A stretch of 43,703 nt of DNA from an uncultured Collinsella sp. (GTDB taxonomy: Bacteria; Actinomycetota; Coriobacteriia; Coriobacteriales; Coriobacteriaceae): the NCBI GenBank assembly GCA_900544235.1, contig UQUL01000017.1:1-43703 (forward strand), in the 5' to 3' direction. Position 1 is the stretch's first letter. Each line of letters begins with the position of its first letter. Of the stretch, positions 8,386 through 16,391 are shown piece after piece. The translations under genes and the position numbers were made by a program. The notes beneath the pieces are model-generated. The model did no database searches and had not been told where the DNA came from. It saw only the letters and a list, made by a program, of their open reading frames with translations.

Positions 8386-8828
8386 GGCAGCTCGACCTTT
8401 CCGCCGGCGGCCTCGATCTTGGCCTGCGCAGAAGCGCTGACCTTGTCGACCTTGACCGTGAACTTCTTGGTGAGCTCACCATTGCCGAGCACCTTGACGG
8501 GCTCGAACTCGCTCTTGGTGATGCGAGCGGCCTTAAGAGCGGCACCGTCGATCACAGCGCCGTCCTCGAACTTACGCTCGAGACGCTCAACGTTAACAGC
8601 GGTGTACTCGATACGACGGGGGTTGCGGAAGCCCGGAAGCTTGGGCAGGCGCATAGCCAGCGGAGTCTGGCCACCCTCGAAGCCGGCACCCTTGGTGCCA
8701 CCAGAGCGGGAACCCTGGCCCTTCTGGCCGCGGCCAGAAGTGGTGCCGTGACCCGAAGAATTGCCACGGCCGACGCGCTTGCGATTCTTGGTGGAACCGG
8801 GCGCGGGAGTAAGATCGTGAAGCTGCAT
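8379..8828 (-). CDS. rplO: 50S ribosomal protein L15
   Basis: L15 is a late-assembly large-subunit protein. The Gly/Arg-rich N-terminus (LHDLTPAPGSTKNRKRVGRG, then SSGHGTTSGRGQKGQ) is diagnostic. Length 149 residues. ATG with GAGGAG upstream. It overlaps secY by seven bases and follows rpmD by three bases. Confidence 0.97.
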   Translation of the reverse strand: MQLHDLTPAPGSTKNRKRVGRGNSSGHGTTSGRGQKGQGSRSGGTKGAGFEGGQTPLAMRLPKLPGFRNPRRIEYTAVNVERLERKFEDGAVIDGAALKAARITKSEFEPVKVLGNGELTKKFTVKVDKVSASAQAKIEAAGGKVELPC

Positions 8829-8831
8829 TTG

Positions 8832-9014
8832 CTACTCCTCTACAATCTCGACAAGGTGCTTGACCTTGAAGATCATGCCGCGGACGGACTCGTTGTCAGC
8901 AATCTCGCGAACCTCGCGGATCCTGTGGAGACCGAGGGCACGGACAGTACGGACCTGGTCCTGCTTGCAACCGTTGGTGCTGCGGACCTGCTTGATCTTG
9001 ATGGTGTCAGCCAT
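8832..9014 (-). CDS. rpmD: 50S ribosomal protein L30
   Basis: A 60-residue L30: IKIKQVRSTNGCKQDQVRTV then ALGLHRIREVREIADNESVR with the conserved GLHR turn. It lies two bases after rpsE, so the two are tightly coupled. ATG with GGAGAAC upstream. Confidence 0.96.
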   Translation of the reverse strand: MADTIKIKQVRSTNGCKQDQVRTVRALGLHRIREVREIADNESVRGMIFKVKHLVEIVEE

Positions 9015-9016
9015 GC

Positions 9017-9541
9017 TTAGTTCTCCTTACCGACGAACATCTCGGAGACCGTCAGGCCACGGCGAGCCGCGACGTCCTCAGGGCTGGAGAGCTCCTTGAG
9101 GCCCTCGACGGCAGCCTTGATGATGTTGAGGCCGTTGTCGGTACCGAGGGACTTGGACAGGACGTTCTTGATGCCAGCAAGCTCAAAGAGGGGACGCACA
9201 GCGCCGCCGGCGATAACGCCGGTACCCTCGACAGCGGGCTTAATGATGATGCGGCCGGCACCAAAGTGGCCGAGAACCTCGTGCGGGATGGTGCCCTGCT
9301 CGGTCACCGGCACGTGGAACATGTTCTTCTTGGCATCGAGAGATGCCTTGGAGATGGCCATGGGCACCTCAGCGGACTTGCCCATGCCAACGCCGACGTT
9401 GCCCTTGCCGTCGCCAACGACGACGAGAGCGACGAGGCTCATGCGACGACCACCCTTGACGGTCTTCGACACGCGGTTGATGTAAACGACGCGCTCCTCG
9501 AACTCGGAGGCCTCGCGCTGCTGCTTCTGATTACGAGCCAT
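9017..9541 (-). CDS. rpsE: 30S ribosomal protein S5
   Basis: S5 takes part in decoding fidelity and mRNA helicase activity at the entry site. FEERVVYINRVSKTVKGGRR and VGVGMGKSAEVPMAI are the conserved N-terminal KH-like domain; IPHEVLGHFGAGRIIIKPA follows. Length 174 residues. ATG with TAGGAGG upstream. Confidence 0.97.
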   Translation of the reverse strand: MARNQKQQREASEFEERVVYINRVSKTVKGGRRMSLVALVVVGDGKGNVGVGMGKSAEVPMAISKASLDAKKNMFHVPVTEQGTIPHEVLGHFGAGRIIIKPAVEGTGVIAGGAVRPLFELAGIKNVLSKSLGTDNGLNIIKAAVEGLKELSSPEDVAARRGLTVSEMFVGKEN

Positions 9542-9555
9542 GTGCTACATACCTC

Positions 9556-9924
9556 CTAGAACTCGAGACCGGCGGCACGAGCACCGTCGGCGAGGGCCTT
9601 GACGCGGCCATGGTAGATACGGCCACCGCGATCGAAGGCGACCTTGGTGATGCCGGCCTCGATGGCGCGCTTGCCAACGAGCTGACCGACCTTCTCCGCA
9701 GCCTCCTTGTTCGAGGTGTGGGTGCCCTTGAACTCGGCCTCGAGGGTCGAGGCGGAGACGAGCGTCAGGCTGGAGCCCTTGCTGTCGTCGATGATCTGGG
9801 CATAGATGTTGGCGTTAGTACGGGTCACGCGAAGACGCGGACGCTCGGAGGTACCCGAGACCTTGCCGCGAACACGACGCTGACGACGCTTGAGGCCTTC
9901 CAGCTTCGCCTTATGCTTGTTCAT
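9556..9924 (-). CDS. rplR: 50S ribosomal protein L18
   Basis: L18 binds 5S rRNA together with L5. RRQRRVRGKVSGTSERPRLR then VTRTNANIYAQIIDD and the C-terminal VAFDRGGRIYHGRVKALAD identify it. Length 122 residues. ATG with AGGAG upstream. A stable hairpin (9953-9974) lies in the 75-bp gap between rplF and this gene. Confidence 0.97.
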   Translation of the reverse strand: MNKHKAKLEGLKRRQRRVRGKVSGTSERPRLRVTRTNANIYAQIIDDSKGSSLTLVSASTLEAEFKGTHTSNKEAAEKVGQLVGKRAIEAGITKVAFDRGGRIYHGRVKALADGARAAGLEF

Positions 9925-9952
9925 ACGTAAACTCCTAAAAAGGTTGATCTTG

Positions 9953-9974
9953 CCAGCACCTGACGGGGTGCTGG
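9953..9974. other. intercistronic hairpin between rplF and rplR
   Basis: CCAGCACC / GGTGCTGG, an 8-bp perfect stem with a 6-base loop. No T-run follows on the minus strand, so it is more likely an mRNA-processing or attenuating structure than a terminator. Confidence 0.4.
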
Positions 9975-9999
9975 TCTTATGCGAGTGAGTCGGTTACGA

Positions 10000-10536
10000 C
10001 TACTTGGCGGCCTTACCCAGCTTGCGGCGGATGTGCTCGCCAACGTAGTGGATACCCTTGCCCTTGTAAGGCTCGGGAGGACGATGGCCGCGGATCTCAG
10101 CGGCGATCTGACCGACCTGCTGCTTGTTGATACCCTTGACGTTCACGTGGGTGTTGTCGGGAACCTCGAAGGTGATGCCCTCGGGAGCCTCGACGATCAC
10201 GGGGTGCGAGAAGCCCAGGGAGAACTCGAGGTTCTTACCCTTCTGCTGCACGCGGTAACCGACGCCGGCGAGCTCGAGCTTCTTCTCGAAGCCCTCGGAA
10301 ACGCCAACAACCATGTTGTGGATGAGGGCGCGGGTGAGGCCGTGGCGGGCACGGGTCTCACGCTCGTCGTCGGGACGGGAAACGGTGAGGACGTTGTCCT
10401 CGACGTTGATAGCGAGCTTCTCAAAGACATCGAGCTCGAGCTGGCCCTTGGGGCCCTTGACGACAACGTTGTTGCCGTTGACTGCCACTTCGACTCCGGC
10501 GGGAATCTGGACAGGCTTATTACCGATACGAGACAC
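10000..10536 (-). CDS. rplF: 50S ribosomal protein L6
   Basis: L6 lies near the GTPase-associated centre of the large subunit. It begins SRIGNKPVQIPAGVEVAVNG and ends in the C-terminal signature PEPYKGKGIHYVGEHIRRKLGKAAK. Length 178 residues, two L6 folds. The start is GTG with AAAGGAG six bases upstream. Confidence 0.97.
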   Translation of the reverse strand: MSRIGNKPVQIPAGVEVAVNGNNVVVKGPKGQLELDVFEKLAINVEDNVLTVSRPDDERETRARHGLTRALIHNMVVGVSEGFEKKLELAGVGYRVQQKGKNLEFSLGFSHPVIVEAPEGITFEVPDNTHVNVKGINKQQVGQIAAEIRGHRPPEPYKGKGIHYVGEHIRRKLGKAAK

Positions 10537-10569
10537 GGTGATCTCCTTTCCTTCTACCTACCGAGCGAA

Positions 10570-10968
10570 TTACCAGACGTAAGCGATGATCTCGCCGCCG
10601 ACGTTGTGCTTGCGAGCATCGCGGTCGGTCATGACGCCATGGCTGGTGGAAATAATGGCGGTACCAAGGCCACCGCGGACGCGGGGCATGTCGGCAACGC
10701 CGGTGTACTTACGCAGGCCCGGCTTGGAAATGCGGCGGATGCCGTTGATGACCTTAGCCTTCTTGGGACCATACTTAAGCGTGATGTGCAGAGTCTTCTG
10801 GGGAACGGTGTCCTCGACATCGTAGCCCTCGATGTAGCCCTCCTCGTGCAGAACACGAGCGATCTCGACGAGCTTCTTGCTGCTCGGCATGGAGACCGTG
10901 GCCTTGTTCACAGAGTTAGCGTTACGGATGCGCGTAAGCATATCTGCGATCGGGTCTGTAAGGTTCAT
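10570..10968 (-). CDS. rpsH: 30S ribosomal protein S8
   Basis: S8 is a central-domain 16S rRNA binder and in E. coli the translational repressor of the spc operon. DPIADMLTRIRNANSVNK and the C-terminal GTAIISTSHGVMTDRDARKH are diagnostic. Length 132 residues. ATG with AAGGAG upstream. A 119-bp gap separates it from rpsN. Confidence 0.97.
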   Translation of the reverse strand: MNLTDPIADMLTRIRNANSVNKATVSMPSSKKLVEIARVLHEEGYIEGYDVEDTVPQKTLHITLKYGPKKAKVINGIRRISKPGLRKYTGVADMPRVRGGLGTAIISTSHGVMTDRDARKHNVGGEIIAYVW

Positions 10969-11087
10969 ACAGATTCTCCTTCGTTCTTGATGAACACGTG
11001 CTCTTGGTTCTTCGCCGCCCTTAACGGCAAAGCCTTTTTAGCGCGTTTTCCCTGTTCCAAACTGATGCTTGAAACGCTGGTAGTGAC

Positions 11088-11273
11088 TTACCAGCTGGCC
11101 TTCTTAACGCCGGGAAGCTCGCCCTTGAGTGCAAGCTCGCGGAAGCAGACACGGCACAGGCCGAACTTGCGGTACACAGAGTGCGGACGGCCGCAGCGCT
11201 GGCAGCGCGTGTACTCACGAGTAGAGAACTTCTGCTTGCGATTGCACTTGACGATCATCGATGTCTTAGCCAC
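11088..11273 (-). CDS. rpsN: 30S ribosomal protein S14 type Z
   Basis: A 61-residue short S14 with a complete zinc ribbon: C-X2-C (CQRC) and C-X2-C (CRVC) in RCQRCGRPHSVYRKFGLCRV. This is the zinc-dependent form (also called rpsZ). The start is GTG with GAGGAGG six bases upstream. Confidence 0.96.
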   Translation of the reverse strand: MAKTSMIVKCNRKQKFSTREYTRCQRCGRPHSVYRKFGLCRVCFRELALKGELPGVKKASW

Positions 11274-11307
11274 TTATATCCTCCTCACATAGAGTATTGT
11301 TCGCCCC

Positions 11308-11337
11308 AAGCGCCGCCCCCTTGTGGGAACGGCGCTT
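11308..11337. other. intercistronic hairpin between rplE and rpsN
   Basis: AAGCGCCG / CGGCGCTT stem extended inside by CCC/GGG. It fills the 79-bp gap between rplE and rpsN. No T-run on the minus strand, so readthrough is expected. Confidence 0.4.
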
Positions 11338-11352
11338 ATAGGGCAGGTGAAC

Positions 11353-11910
11353 CTATTTCTTGAACGGGAAACCGAAGGCGTCCAGAAGGGCCTTGGCCTC
11401 CTCATCGGTGTTGGCGGTGGTCACGAAAGTGATGTCCATACCACGCTGGTGATCGACGGAGTCGAAGTCGATCTCGGGGAAGATGAGCTGCTCGGTGACG
11501 CCCATGGAGAAGTTACCACGGCCGTCGAAGCTCTTGGCGGAGATGCCGCGGAAGTCGCGGATACGGGGGATCGCGACGGAGGTCAGACGATCGAAGAACT
11601 CCCACATACGGTCGCCACGCAGGGTAACCTTGCAGCCGATCGGCATACCAGCGCGCAGGCGGAAGGTAGCGATGGACTTGCGGGCACGGGTGATCATCGG
11701 CTGCTGGCCGGTGATGGCGCGCAGGTCGCGCACGGCACCGTCGATGGCCTTGGAATCGGTAGCGGCCTCGCCGACACCCATGTTCACGACGATCTTCTCA
11801 AACTTGGGGATCATCATGACGTTCTCGTACTGGAACTTGTCCTGAAGCTGCTGCTTGACCTCGTTGTTGTACTTGGTCTTCAGACGCGGCACATACTTCT
11901 CTTCTGCCAT
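11353..11910 (-). CDS. rplE: 50S ribosomal protein L5
   Basis: L5 binds 5S rRNA and the P-site tRNA. LKTKYNNEVKQQLQDKFQY, EKIVVNMGVGEA and the C-terminal IDFDSVDHQRGMDITFVTTA identify it. Length 185 residues. ATG with AAGGAG six bases upstream. In nearly all bacteria rplX (L24) and rplN (L14) lie directly upstream; here nothing ribosomal does, and a candidate promoter is found instead. rplE is therefore the first gene of this ribosomal transcript. Confidence 0.97.
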   Translation of the reverse strand: MAEEKYVPRLKTKYNNEVKQQLQDKFQYENVMMIPKFEKIVVNMGVGEAATDSKAIDGAVRDLRAITGQQPMITRARKSIATFRLRAGMPIGCKVTLRGDRMWEFFDRLTSVAIPRIRDFRGISAKSFDGRGNFSMGVTEQLIFPEIDFDSVDHQRGMDITFVTTANTDEEAKALLDAFGFPFKK

Positions 11911-12137
11911 TGTTCACTCCTTCTTGGGGTTTTAAGCACGGGGCGTGGCCACGATGGGTTGTCCTCGTGCCTCCTGGCTGCATCCGCGCCGCTCATGGCA
12001 TTTTGCGGTTTGGACTCGACACAGCAGGAGCCGACAAAACAATCGGTACTATACGCGCATCGGGAGCGTATTTCCAGAAAAACCTCGTCTGCCTGCACAA
12101 CTCCACAACTCCCCCGCACAAATGGGTCCCAAAAAGC
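11911..12137 (-). promoter_or_regulatory. rplE leader and candidate promoter
   Basis: No protein-coding gene is supported in this gap and no rplX is found in any frame. On the minus strand TATAGT (12048-12053) lies 17 bases after TGGAAA (12071-12076), a 4-of-6 -35 and a good -10. A start near 12041 would give a leader of about 130 bases before the rplE ATG. The leader could carry a ribosomal-protein autoregulatory site (S8 acts near the L5 start in E. coli), but no such fold can be asserted by eye. Confidence 0.45.
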
Positions 12138-12204
12138 AGTTGCGGTGAAATAGGGACTGTTGGGCGGCCTAACAGGCTTAAACAATCCGTATTTCACCGC
12201 AACT
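12138..12204. repeat. 67-bp palindromic repeat, copy 1
   Basis: Outer arms AGTTGCGGTGAAATA and TATTTCACCGCAACT are perfectly complementary (15 bp); the interior is partly degenerate. It lies just past the stop codon of the XdhC-like gene. The same element, better preserved, is at 14922-14990. No T-run, so it is more like a dispersed palindromic repeat than a classic terminator, though it could act as one. Confidence 0.85.
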
Positions 12205-12221
12205 TATTGGTGGGGATGCGA

Positions 12222-13265
12222 TTAGCGCTTGCGGGGGACGAGTTTGGTGCGGCGCAGGTGGATCATCTCGGCGGCGATGGAGATGGCGATCTCCTCGGGG
12301 TCCTCGGCCTCGATGGCAACGCCGATCGGAAGGTGCAGCTCGTCGATCTGGTCCTGCGTAAAACCTTCCTGCTCCAGGCGGGCACGCACAAAGGCCGTCT
12401 TGCGGCGCGAACCCAGACAGCCCAGGTAGGCAGGCTTGGCACGCATGGCCTGAATCACCACGTCGATATCGGACTTGTGACCCGCCGTGGCGACGACCAC
12501 CAAGTCGCGCGGACCGATGGGACACAGCTCGCTCAGGTTCTTGTAATCGACCAGGCGACGATCGTAGACACCGGGCACCCAATCGGGGGTCAGCGTGCCG
12601 GGGCGGTCGTCGCACGCCACGACGGCAAAGCCCGCCGCCGTGAGCACCCGCGCCGTCGCGGCGCCCACGTGTCCGCAGCCAAAGATGTAGGTCAAGCCCT
12701 CGGGGCAGAGCGTCTCGATGTGCGCCGCGGGAATCTCAGAGGCCGCGTTGGTGTAGGTGACCTTACTCCCCTCTTCCGTCAGCGAAAGCCCGGGGCAACC
12801 CACAATGGTGCGGCGCGACTCCTCGCCATGGTATTCGGCAGCGTCGCTTTCGAGCGCGCTTGCGATAAACGGCTCAAAGTCGATGACGAAGTCGCCGATG
12901 CGCCGATAGACCAAGACGTCGGCAATTTCCTGGAACAACGGTGCCTGGGTCGCATCCAGATGCAGATAGCACAGGCAGATGGCTCCGCCGCAGATCATGC
13001 CGGTATCGGAGTTCTCGCCGCCCATGGTGTAGCGGACCAGACGCGACTGTCCCGCGCTCAGGAGTTCGCGCGCCTCATCCAGCGCAAAGAGCTCAATCTT
13101 GCCGCCGCCGATAGTGCCCGCCTGGCCACCGTCGGCAAAGACGGCCATCCAGGCGCCCACGCCGCGCGGCGACGACCCCGCCGTGCCGGCCACGACCACG
13201 AGCTCGCACGTCTCGCCAGCACGCAGGGCGGCAAGCGCCGCATTCACAACATCGAGCTTTTCCAT
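12222..13265 (-). CDS. XdhC/CoxI family molybdoenzyme maturation protein
   Basis: XdhC-type proteins bind molybdenum cofactor, help sulfuration or related activation and insert it into xanthine dehydrogenase-type enzymes. The N-terminal XdhC/CoxI domain shows VVVAGTAGSSPRGVGAWMAV and GTIGGGKIE (about residues 22-60). A CGG site (MICGGAICLCY) follows, and a C-terminal Rossmann domain has the nucleotide motif FGCGHVGAATARVL near residue 190 and YLGCLGSRRK near 290. Length 347 residues. It lies nine bases downstream of yqeB in the same operon. The neighbouring yqeB, yqeC and mocA genes say it serves the Se-dependent hydroxylase encoded at 33203-35980. Confidence 0.88.
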   Translation of the reverse strand: MEKLDVVNAALAALRAGETCELVVVAGTAGSSPRGVGAWMAVFADGGQAGTIGGGKIELFALDEARELLSAGQSRLVRYTMGGENSDTGMICGGAICLCYLHLDATQAPLFQEIADVLVYRRIGDFVIDFEPFIASALESDAAEYHGEESRRTIVGCPGLSLTEEGSKVTYTNAASEIPAAHIETLCPEGLTYIFGCGHVGAATARVLTAAGFAVVACDDRPGTLTPDWVPGVYDRRLVDYKNLSELCPIGPRDLVVVATAGHKSDIDVVIQAMRAKPAYLGCLGSRRKTAFVRARLEQEGFTQDQIDELHLPIGVAIEAEDPEEIAISIAAEMIHLRRTKLVPRKR

Positions 13266-13274
13266 TGCCGCCTT

Positions 13275-14069
13275 CTATCCTCTAAAGATATCGGTGAGCA
13301 TAGCGAGTGCCTCGAGCACGCCACCGCCGACCGACGTCGCCTTGTCCGAAATGTAGTTGATATAGCTGGCATCGCCGCGCGGATCGACATCGGCGCATTT
13401 AAAGCCCTCAGTCACCTGTACGCCGTTCGCCAATAGCCCGCGCAAGCAGCCATCAATCTGCGTGACCATGGGAGTATCACCGGCGTAGCCAATCACGTCT
13501 CCGGCGCTCACGATGTCGCCGATTGCGTGGTCGGACCGAAACACGCCGGCGACGGGGCTGTGAATAACGCGCTCCCTGCCATAGCCGGCGATAATGCCCG
13601 GCACGCCCGTGTTGGGCTGGGGCGAACCTTGGGTAATGACACGGCCCAAAAAATGCCCACGCATAGTCTCGACCACGGCATCGCAATCGACCGGCGCGGT
13701 AAAGCCCGGCCCCACGGCGATGACGGCAGGCGCCATGTCGCGCGTGGTGCCCAGGTTGCGCTTGGCTAAAATCGCATCGACCACAGCCGCGGGCTTCAGT
13801 TCGTCGAGCATCTGCGCCTGGGGGTCCACCACGACGGCGACGTCTCCAGCCCCGGTAATCTCAAGCGCCTCGGCCGACGTCTGCGCCAGGCGAGCGCGAA
13901 TGCCCTCAACCTCGACCTCGCCCAGGCGAATGGCCTCGCAAAAACTGATTGTGCGGCGGATGCACGTGGGAACCGCGATATCGGCCATAACGACCGACAC
14001 GCCGGCGCGTACCAAGCGAGCGGCGACGCCCGTGGCGATATCGCCGGCGCCGCGAACATAAACGAGCAT
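13275..14069 (-). CDS. yqeB: selenium-dependent molybdenum hydroxylase system protein YqeB
   Basis: YqeB is a marker of bacteria that use labile selenium in molybdenum hydroxylases; its exact reaction is unproven, with a role in forming or inserting the Se-Mo cofactor. The protein opens with VYVRGAGDIATGVAARLVRA, a Rossmann-like nucleotide-binding start, and continues with PTCIRRTISFCEAI, both family hallmarks. Later VAVGPGFTAPVDCDAVVETM and VFRSDHAIGDIVSAGDVIGY follow. Length 264 residues. ATG with GGGAGG upstream. It is divergent from yqeC across a 102-bp AT-rich gap. Confidence 0.9.
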   Translation of the reverse strand: MLVYVRGAGDIATGVAARLVRAGVSVVMADIAVPTCIRRTISFCEAIRLGEVEVEGIRARLAQTSAEALEITGAGDVAVVVDPQAQMLDELKPAAVVDAILAKRNLGTTRDMAPAVIAVGPGFTAPVDCDAVVETMRGHFLGRVITQGSPQPNTGVPGIIAGYGRERVIHSPVAGVFRSDHAIGDIVSAGDVIGYAGDTPMVTQIDGCLRGLLANGVQVTEGFKCADVDPRGDASYINYISDKATSVGGGVLEALAMLTDIFRG

Positions 14070-14171
14070 TCCCGGGACACCTCCCTGTGCTACGGTTTGA
14101 GCAGAGCAAAAGCGGTTCGACCGCTACTCTGATGATTATTTATTATCACAGTATTATACGGCGGTGAACAG
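14070..14171. promoter_or_regulatory. divergent yqeB/yqeC promoter region
   Basis: This short gap serves both genes. It contains a TATTATA core that reads as TATAAT on the minus strand (14153-14158) and TATTAT on the plus strand (14152-14157). A perfect dyad AGCGGT-TCG-ACCGCT lies at 14112-14126, and an AT-rich dyad TGAT-N8-ATCA at 14133-14148. Neither start has a convincing -35. Confidence 0.45.
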
Positions 14172-14906
14172 ATGGAAACGGTTAGCGGCAATCTTGCCAC
14201 GGCGCTCAGGATCGAGCCGGGCATTACCGCGATTATCGGCAGTGGTGGCAAGTCGACGTTGCTGAAGACGCTCGGCCTTGAGCTTATGCGCGCTGGCGGC
14301 CGCGTGCTCCTCTGCACTACCACGCGCATGTTCCCCGTCGCTGGCGTGCCGTGGGACGGGTCGAGCCGTCGCCTGGACGCCGCGCCTTGGAAGCCGGGCG
14401 CCTCGCATGTCCCCGGTTGCACCTGCGAGGCCTGCGCGGGCATGCGCCGCGGAAGCATCTGCCAGACGGGTGTCTTGGACCCCCAGACGGGCAAGCTCTC
14501 CTCCCCTGCCGAGCCGCTCGACCAGCTGGCGCAGCGCTTTGACTACGTCCTGGCCGAGGCGGACGGCAGCAAGCGGCTCCCGCTCAAGGCGCACGCCCCG
14601 TGGGAGCCGGTCGTTCCCGCCGGCACGGCCAACGTCATCTGGCTCGTCGGCGCCTCGGGACTCGGCAAGCCCATCAACGAAGCCGTCCACCGCCCCGAGC
14701 TCTTTTGCGAGCGTTGCGGTTGCGAACCCACCGACATCGCCACGCCCGAGCGTGTCGCCCAGGTGCTCAATTCCGAGCTGCGGATGCTGAACCTCAACAA
14801 TGCCCGCATCATGCTCAACCAAGTCGACACGCTCAGCGACCCCACGATGGCAGATCGCTTCGAGGCAGCTCTCGACCGTCCCGTCGTCGCCAGCAGCCTC
14901 AAATAG
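14172..14906 (+). CDS. yqeC: putative selenium-dependent hydroxylase accessory protein YqeC
   Basis: YqeC is the second marker protein of the labile-selenium molybdenum hydroxylase system and is a P-loop NTP-binding protein. The Walker A stretch IIGSGGKSTLLKTL is at about residues 20-33; LLCTTTRMF and VLAEADGSKRLPLKAH (a family signature) follow, then IWLVGASGLGKP. A CTCEACAG cysteine pair lies near residue 80 and may bind a metal. Length 244 residues. It is the only plus-strand gene of module A and is convergent with the hydantoinase gene; a long palindrome lies between their stop codons. Confidence 0.88.
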   Translation: METVSGNLATALRIEPGITAIIGSGGKSTLLKTLGLELMRAGGRVLLCTTTRMFPVAGVPWDGSSRRLDAAPWKPGASHVPGCTCEACAGMRRGSICQTGVLDPQTGKLSSPAEPLDQLAQRFDYVLAEADGSKRLPLKAHAPWEPVVPAGTANVIWLVGASGLGKPINEAVHRPELFCERCGCEPTDIATPERVAQVLNSELRMLNLNNARIMLNQVDTLSDPTMADRFEAALDRPVVASSLK

Positions 14907-14921
14907 CCGGCCCCATCTCGT

Positions 14922-14990
14922 CAGTTGCGGTGAAATACGGACTGTTTGGCCGCCTAACGGCCGCAAACAGTCCGTATTTCACCGCAACTG
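14922..14990. repeat. 69-bp palindromic repeat, copy 2
   Basis: A nearly perfect hairpin: the arms (CAGTTGCGGTGAAATACGGA and its complement, extended inward to about 31 bp) enclose a short CCTAA loop region. It sits between the convergent stop codons of yqeC and the hydantoinase gene and can serve as a two-way terminator-like structure. It is the sister of the repeat at 12138-12204. Confidence 0.9.
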
Positions 14991-15015
14991 CGGAGGGGAC
15001 ACGGCATCTTTGCTG

Positions 15016-16383
15016 CTAGCGGGGGACGTAGCGGCCGGGTTGGGCTCCGGTGGGCTCGCCATCGCGCGCCGCCAGCACACCGTTCACAAACACGGCCTTG
15101 GCGCGACCATGCGCCTCAAAGCCCTCGAGCGGCGTGTAGTCCACGGCCTGATGCTGTGTCGCCGCGCGAATGGTCCAGCGTGCCTTGGGATCCCACACGC
15201 ACACGTCGGCGTCGGAGCCCTCGGCAAGACAGCCCTTGCGCGGATACATGCCGAAGACGCGCGCCGGGTTCTCGCTCATCAAGCGGCACAGATCCTCGGG
15301 GCCCAGTTGCCCTTCAAAGCTCGTGGCAATCGCGACGGGACGATGCTCCACACCGGGCCCGCCGTTGGGAATCGCGCGGAAGTCGTCGCGCCCGCGGTCC
15401 TTTTGCCCGTGCAGGTTAAAGCTGCAGTGGTCGGTCGCAATCGTATCGATCTCGCCGGCCACAAGCGCCTCGCGCAGCGCGGCACGGTCGCCGGCATGGC
15501 GCAGCGGCGGACTCATCACGTACTTGGCGCCCGCAAAGCCGTCCTCGCCCTGCTCCAGATAGCAGGTGTCGTCGAGCATCAGATACTGAGGGCAGGTCTC
15601 GACATAGATATTCTTCTGCCCGCGCGCCTTGGCCGCACGAATGGCCCCGAGCCCCAACTTGGTCGAAAGGTGCACCACGTTGACTGGGGCGTCGCCGGCC
15701 AGGTGCGCCAGATACAGCAGGCGGCTCACGGCTTCGGCCTCACACACGTCCGGGCGGCTGAGCGCATGCCCCTCGGGCCCATGAATCCCCTGCTCGTACA
15801 CGCGCTTCTGCAGCTCATTCACCAGCGTACCGTTCTCGCAATGCACGCACAGTATGCCGCCAATACGCTTGAGCTCCTCGAGCACCTCGAGCGTCTCGGC
15901 ATCGTCCAGGCGCAAATGATCGTAGGCAAAGTAGGTCTTAAACGACGATACGCCCGCCTCGCGCATGGCCGAAAGATCGGCGCGGTTGCGCTCATTCCAC
16001 TCGGCGAGTGCCATATGAAAGGCGTAGTTGGCGGTGCAGGTGCCGTCGGCGCGATGATGCCACTCGACTAAGGCATCGGGCATGGTCACGCCGCGATCGG
16101 CCGTCGCGTAGTCGACGATGGTCGTGGTACCGCCGCAGGCAGCCGCACGTGTGCCGGTCTCAAAGCTATCGGCCGTCCAGTCCATGCCGGTCCAGCACTG
16201 CATGTGCGTGTGCCCATCGATAAAGCCCGGGAACACCCAACAGTCTGTGGCGTCCTGGACGGTATCGTCCTCGCCCGGCTCAATCGCCGCGGCAATCCGC
16301 ACAATCTTGTCGCCCTCCATGGCAAGATCGGCGCGGCGAAGCCCCTGGGGCGTCACGAGCGCGCCGTTTTTGATGATGATCAT
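15016..16383 (-). CDS. D-hydantoinase / dihydropyrimidinase-type amidohydrolase (YgeZ-like)
   Basis: This enzyme hydrolyses cyclic ureides or amides. The amidohydrolase metal motif GHTHMQ is at about residues 57-62, the lysine expected to be carboxylated is in SFKTYFAY (near 150), HCENG (about 182) and VVHLSTK (about 240) supply histidines, and TDHCSFN supplies the Asp. Length 455 residues. It has the same neighbours as E. coli ygeZ (hyuA) and probably opens a ring intermediate of purine breakdown. ATG with AAGGAG upstream; eight bases after mocA, so cotranscribed with it. Confidence 0.9.
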   Translation of the reverse strand: MIIIKNGALVTPQGLRRADLAMEGDKIVRIAAAIEPGEDDTVQDATDCWVFPGFIDGHTHMQCWTGMDWTADSFETGTRAAACGGTTTIVDYATADRGVTMPDALVEWHHRADGTCTANYAFHMALAEWNERNRADLSAMREAGVSSFKTYFAYDHLRLDDAETLEVLEELKRIGGILCVHCENGTLVNELQKRVYEQGIHGPEGHALSRPDVCEAEAVSRLLYLAHLAGDAPVNVVHLSTKLGLGAIRAAKARGQKNIYVETCPQYLMLDDTCYLEQGEDGFAGAKYVMSPPLRHAGDRAALREALVAGEIDTIATDHCSFNLHGQKDRGRDDFRAIPNGGPGVEHRPVAIATSFEGQLGPEDLCRLMSENPARVFGMYPRKGCLAEGSDADVCVWDPKARWTIRAATQHQAVDYTPLEGFEAHGRAKAVFVNGVLAARDGEPTGAQPGRYVPR

Positions 16384-16391
16384 GTTGCTCC

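Noticed and set aside
11798..11983. Minus-strand frame in the rplE leader as a possible rplX remnant
   Set aside because: The translation has no similarity to L24 motifs and runs into rplE in the wrong frame.
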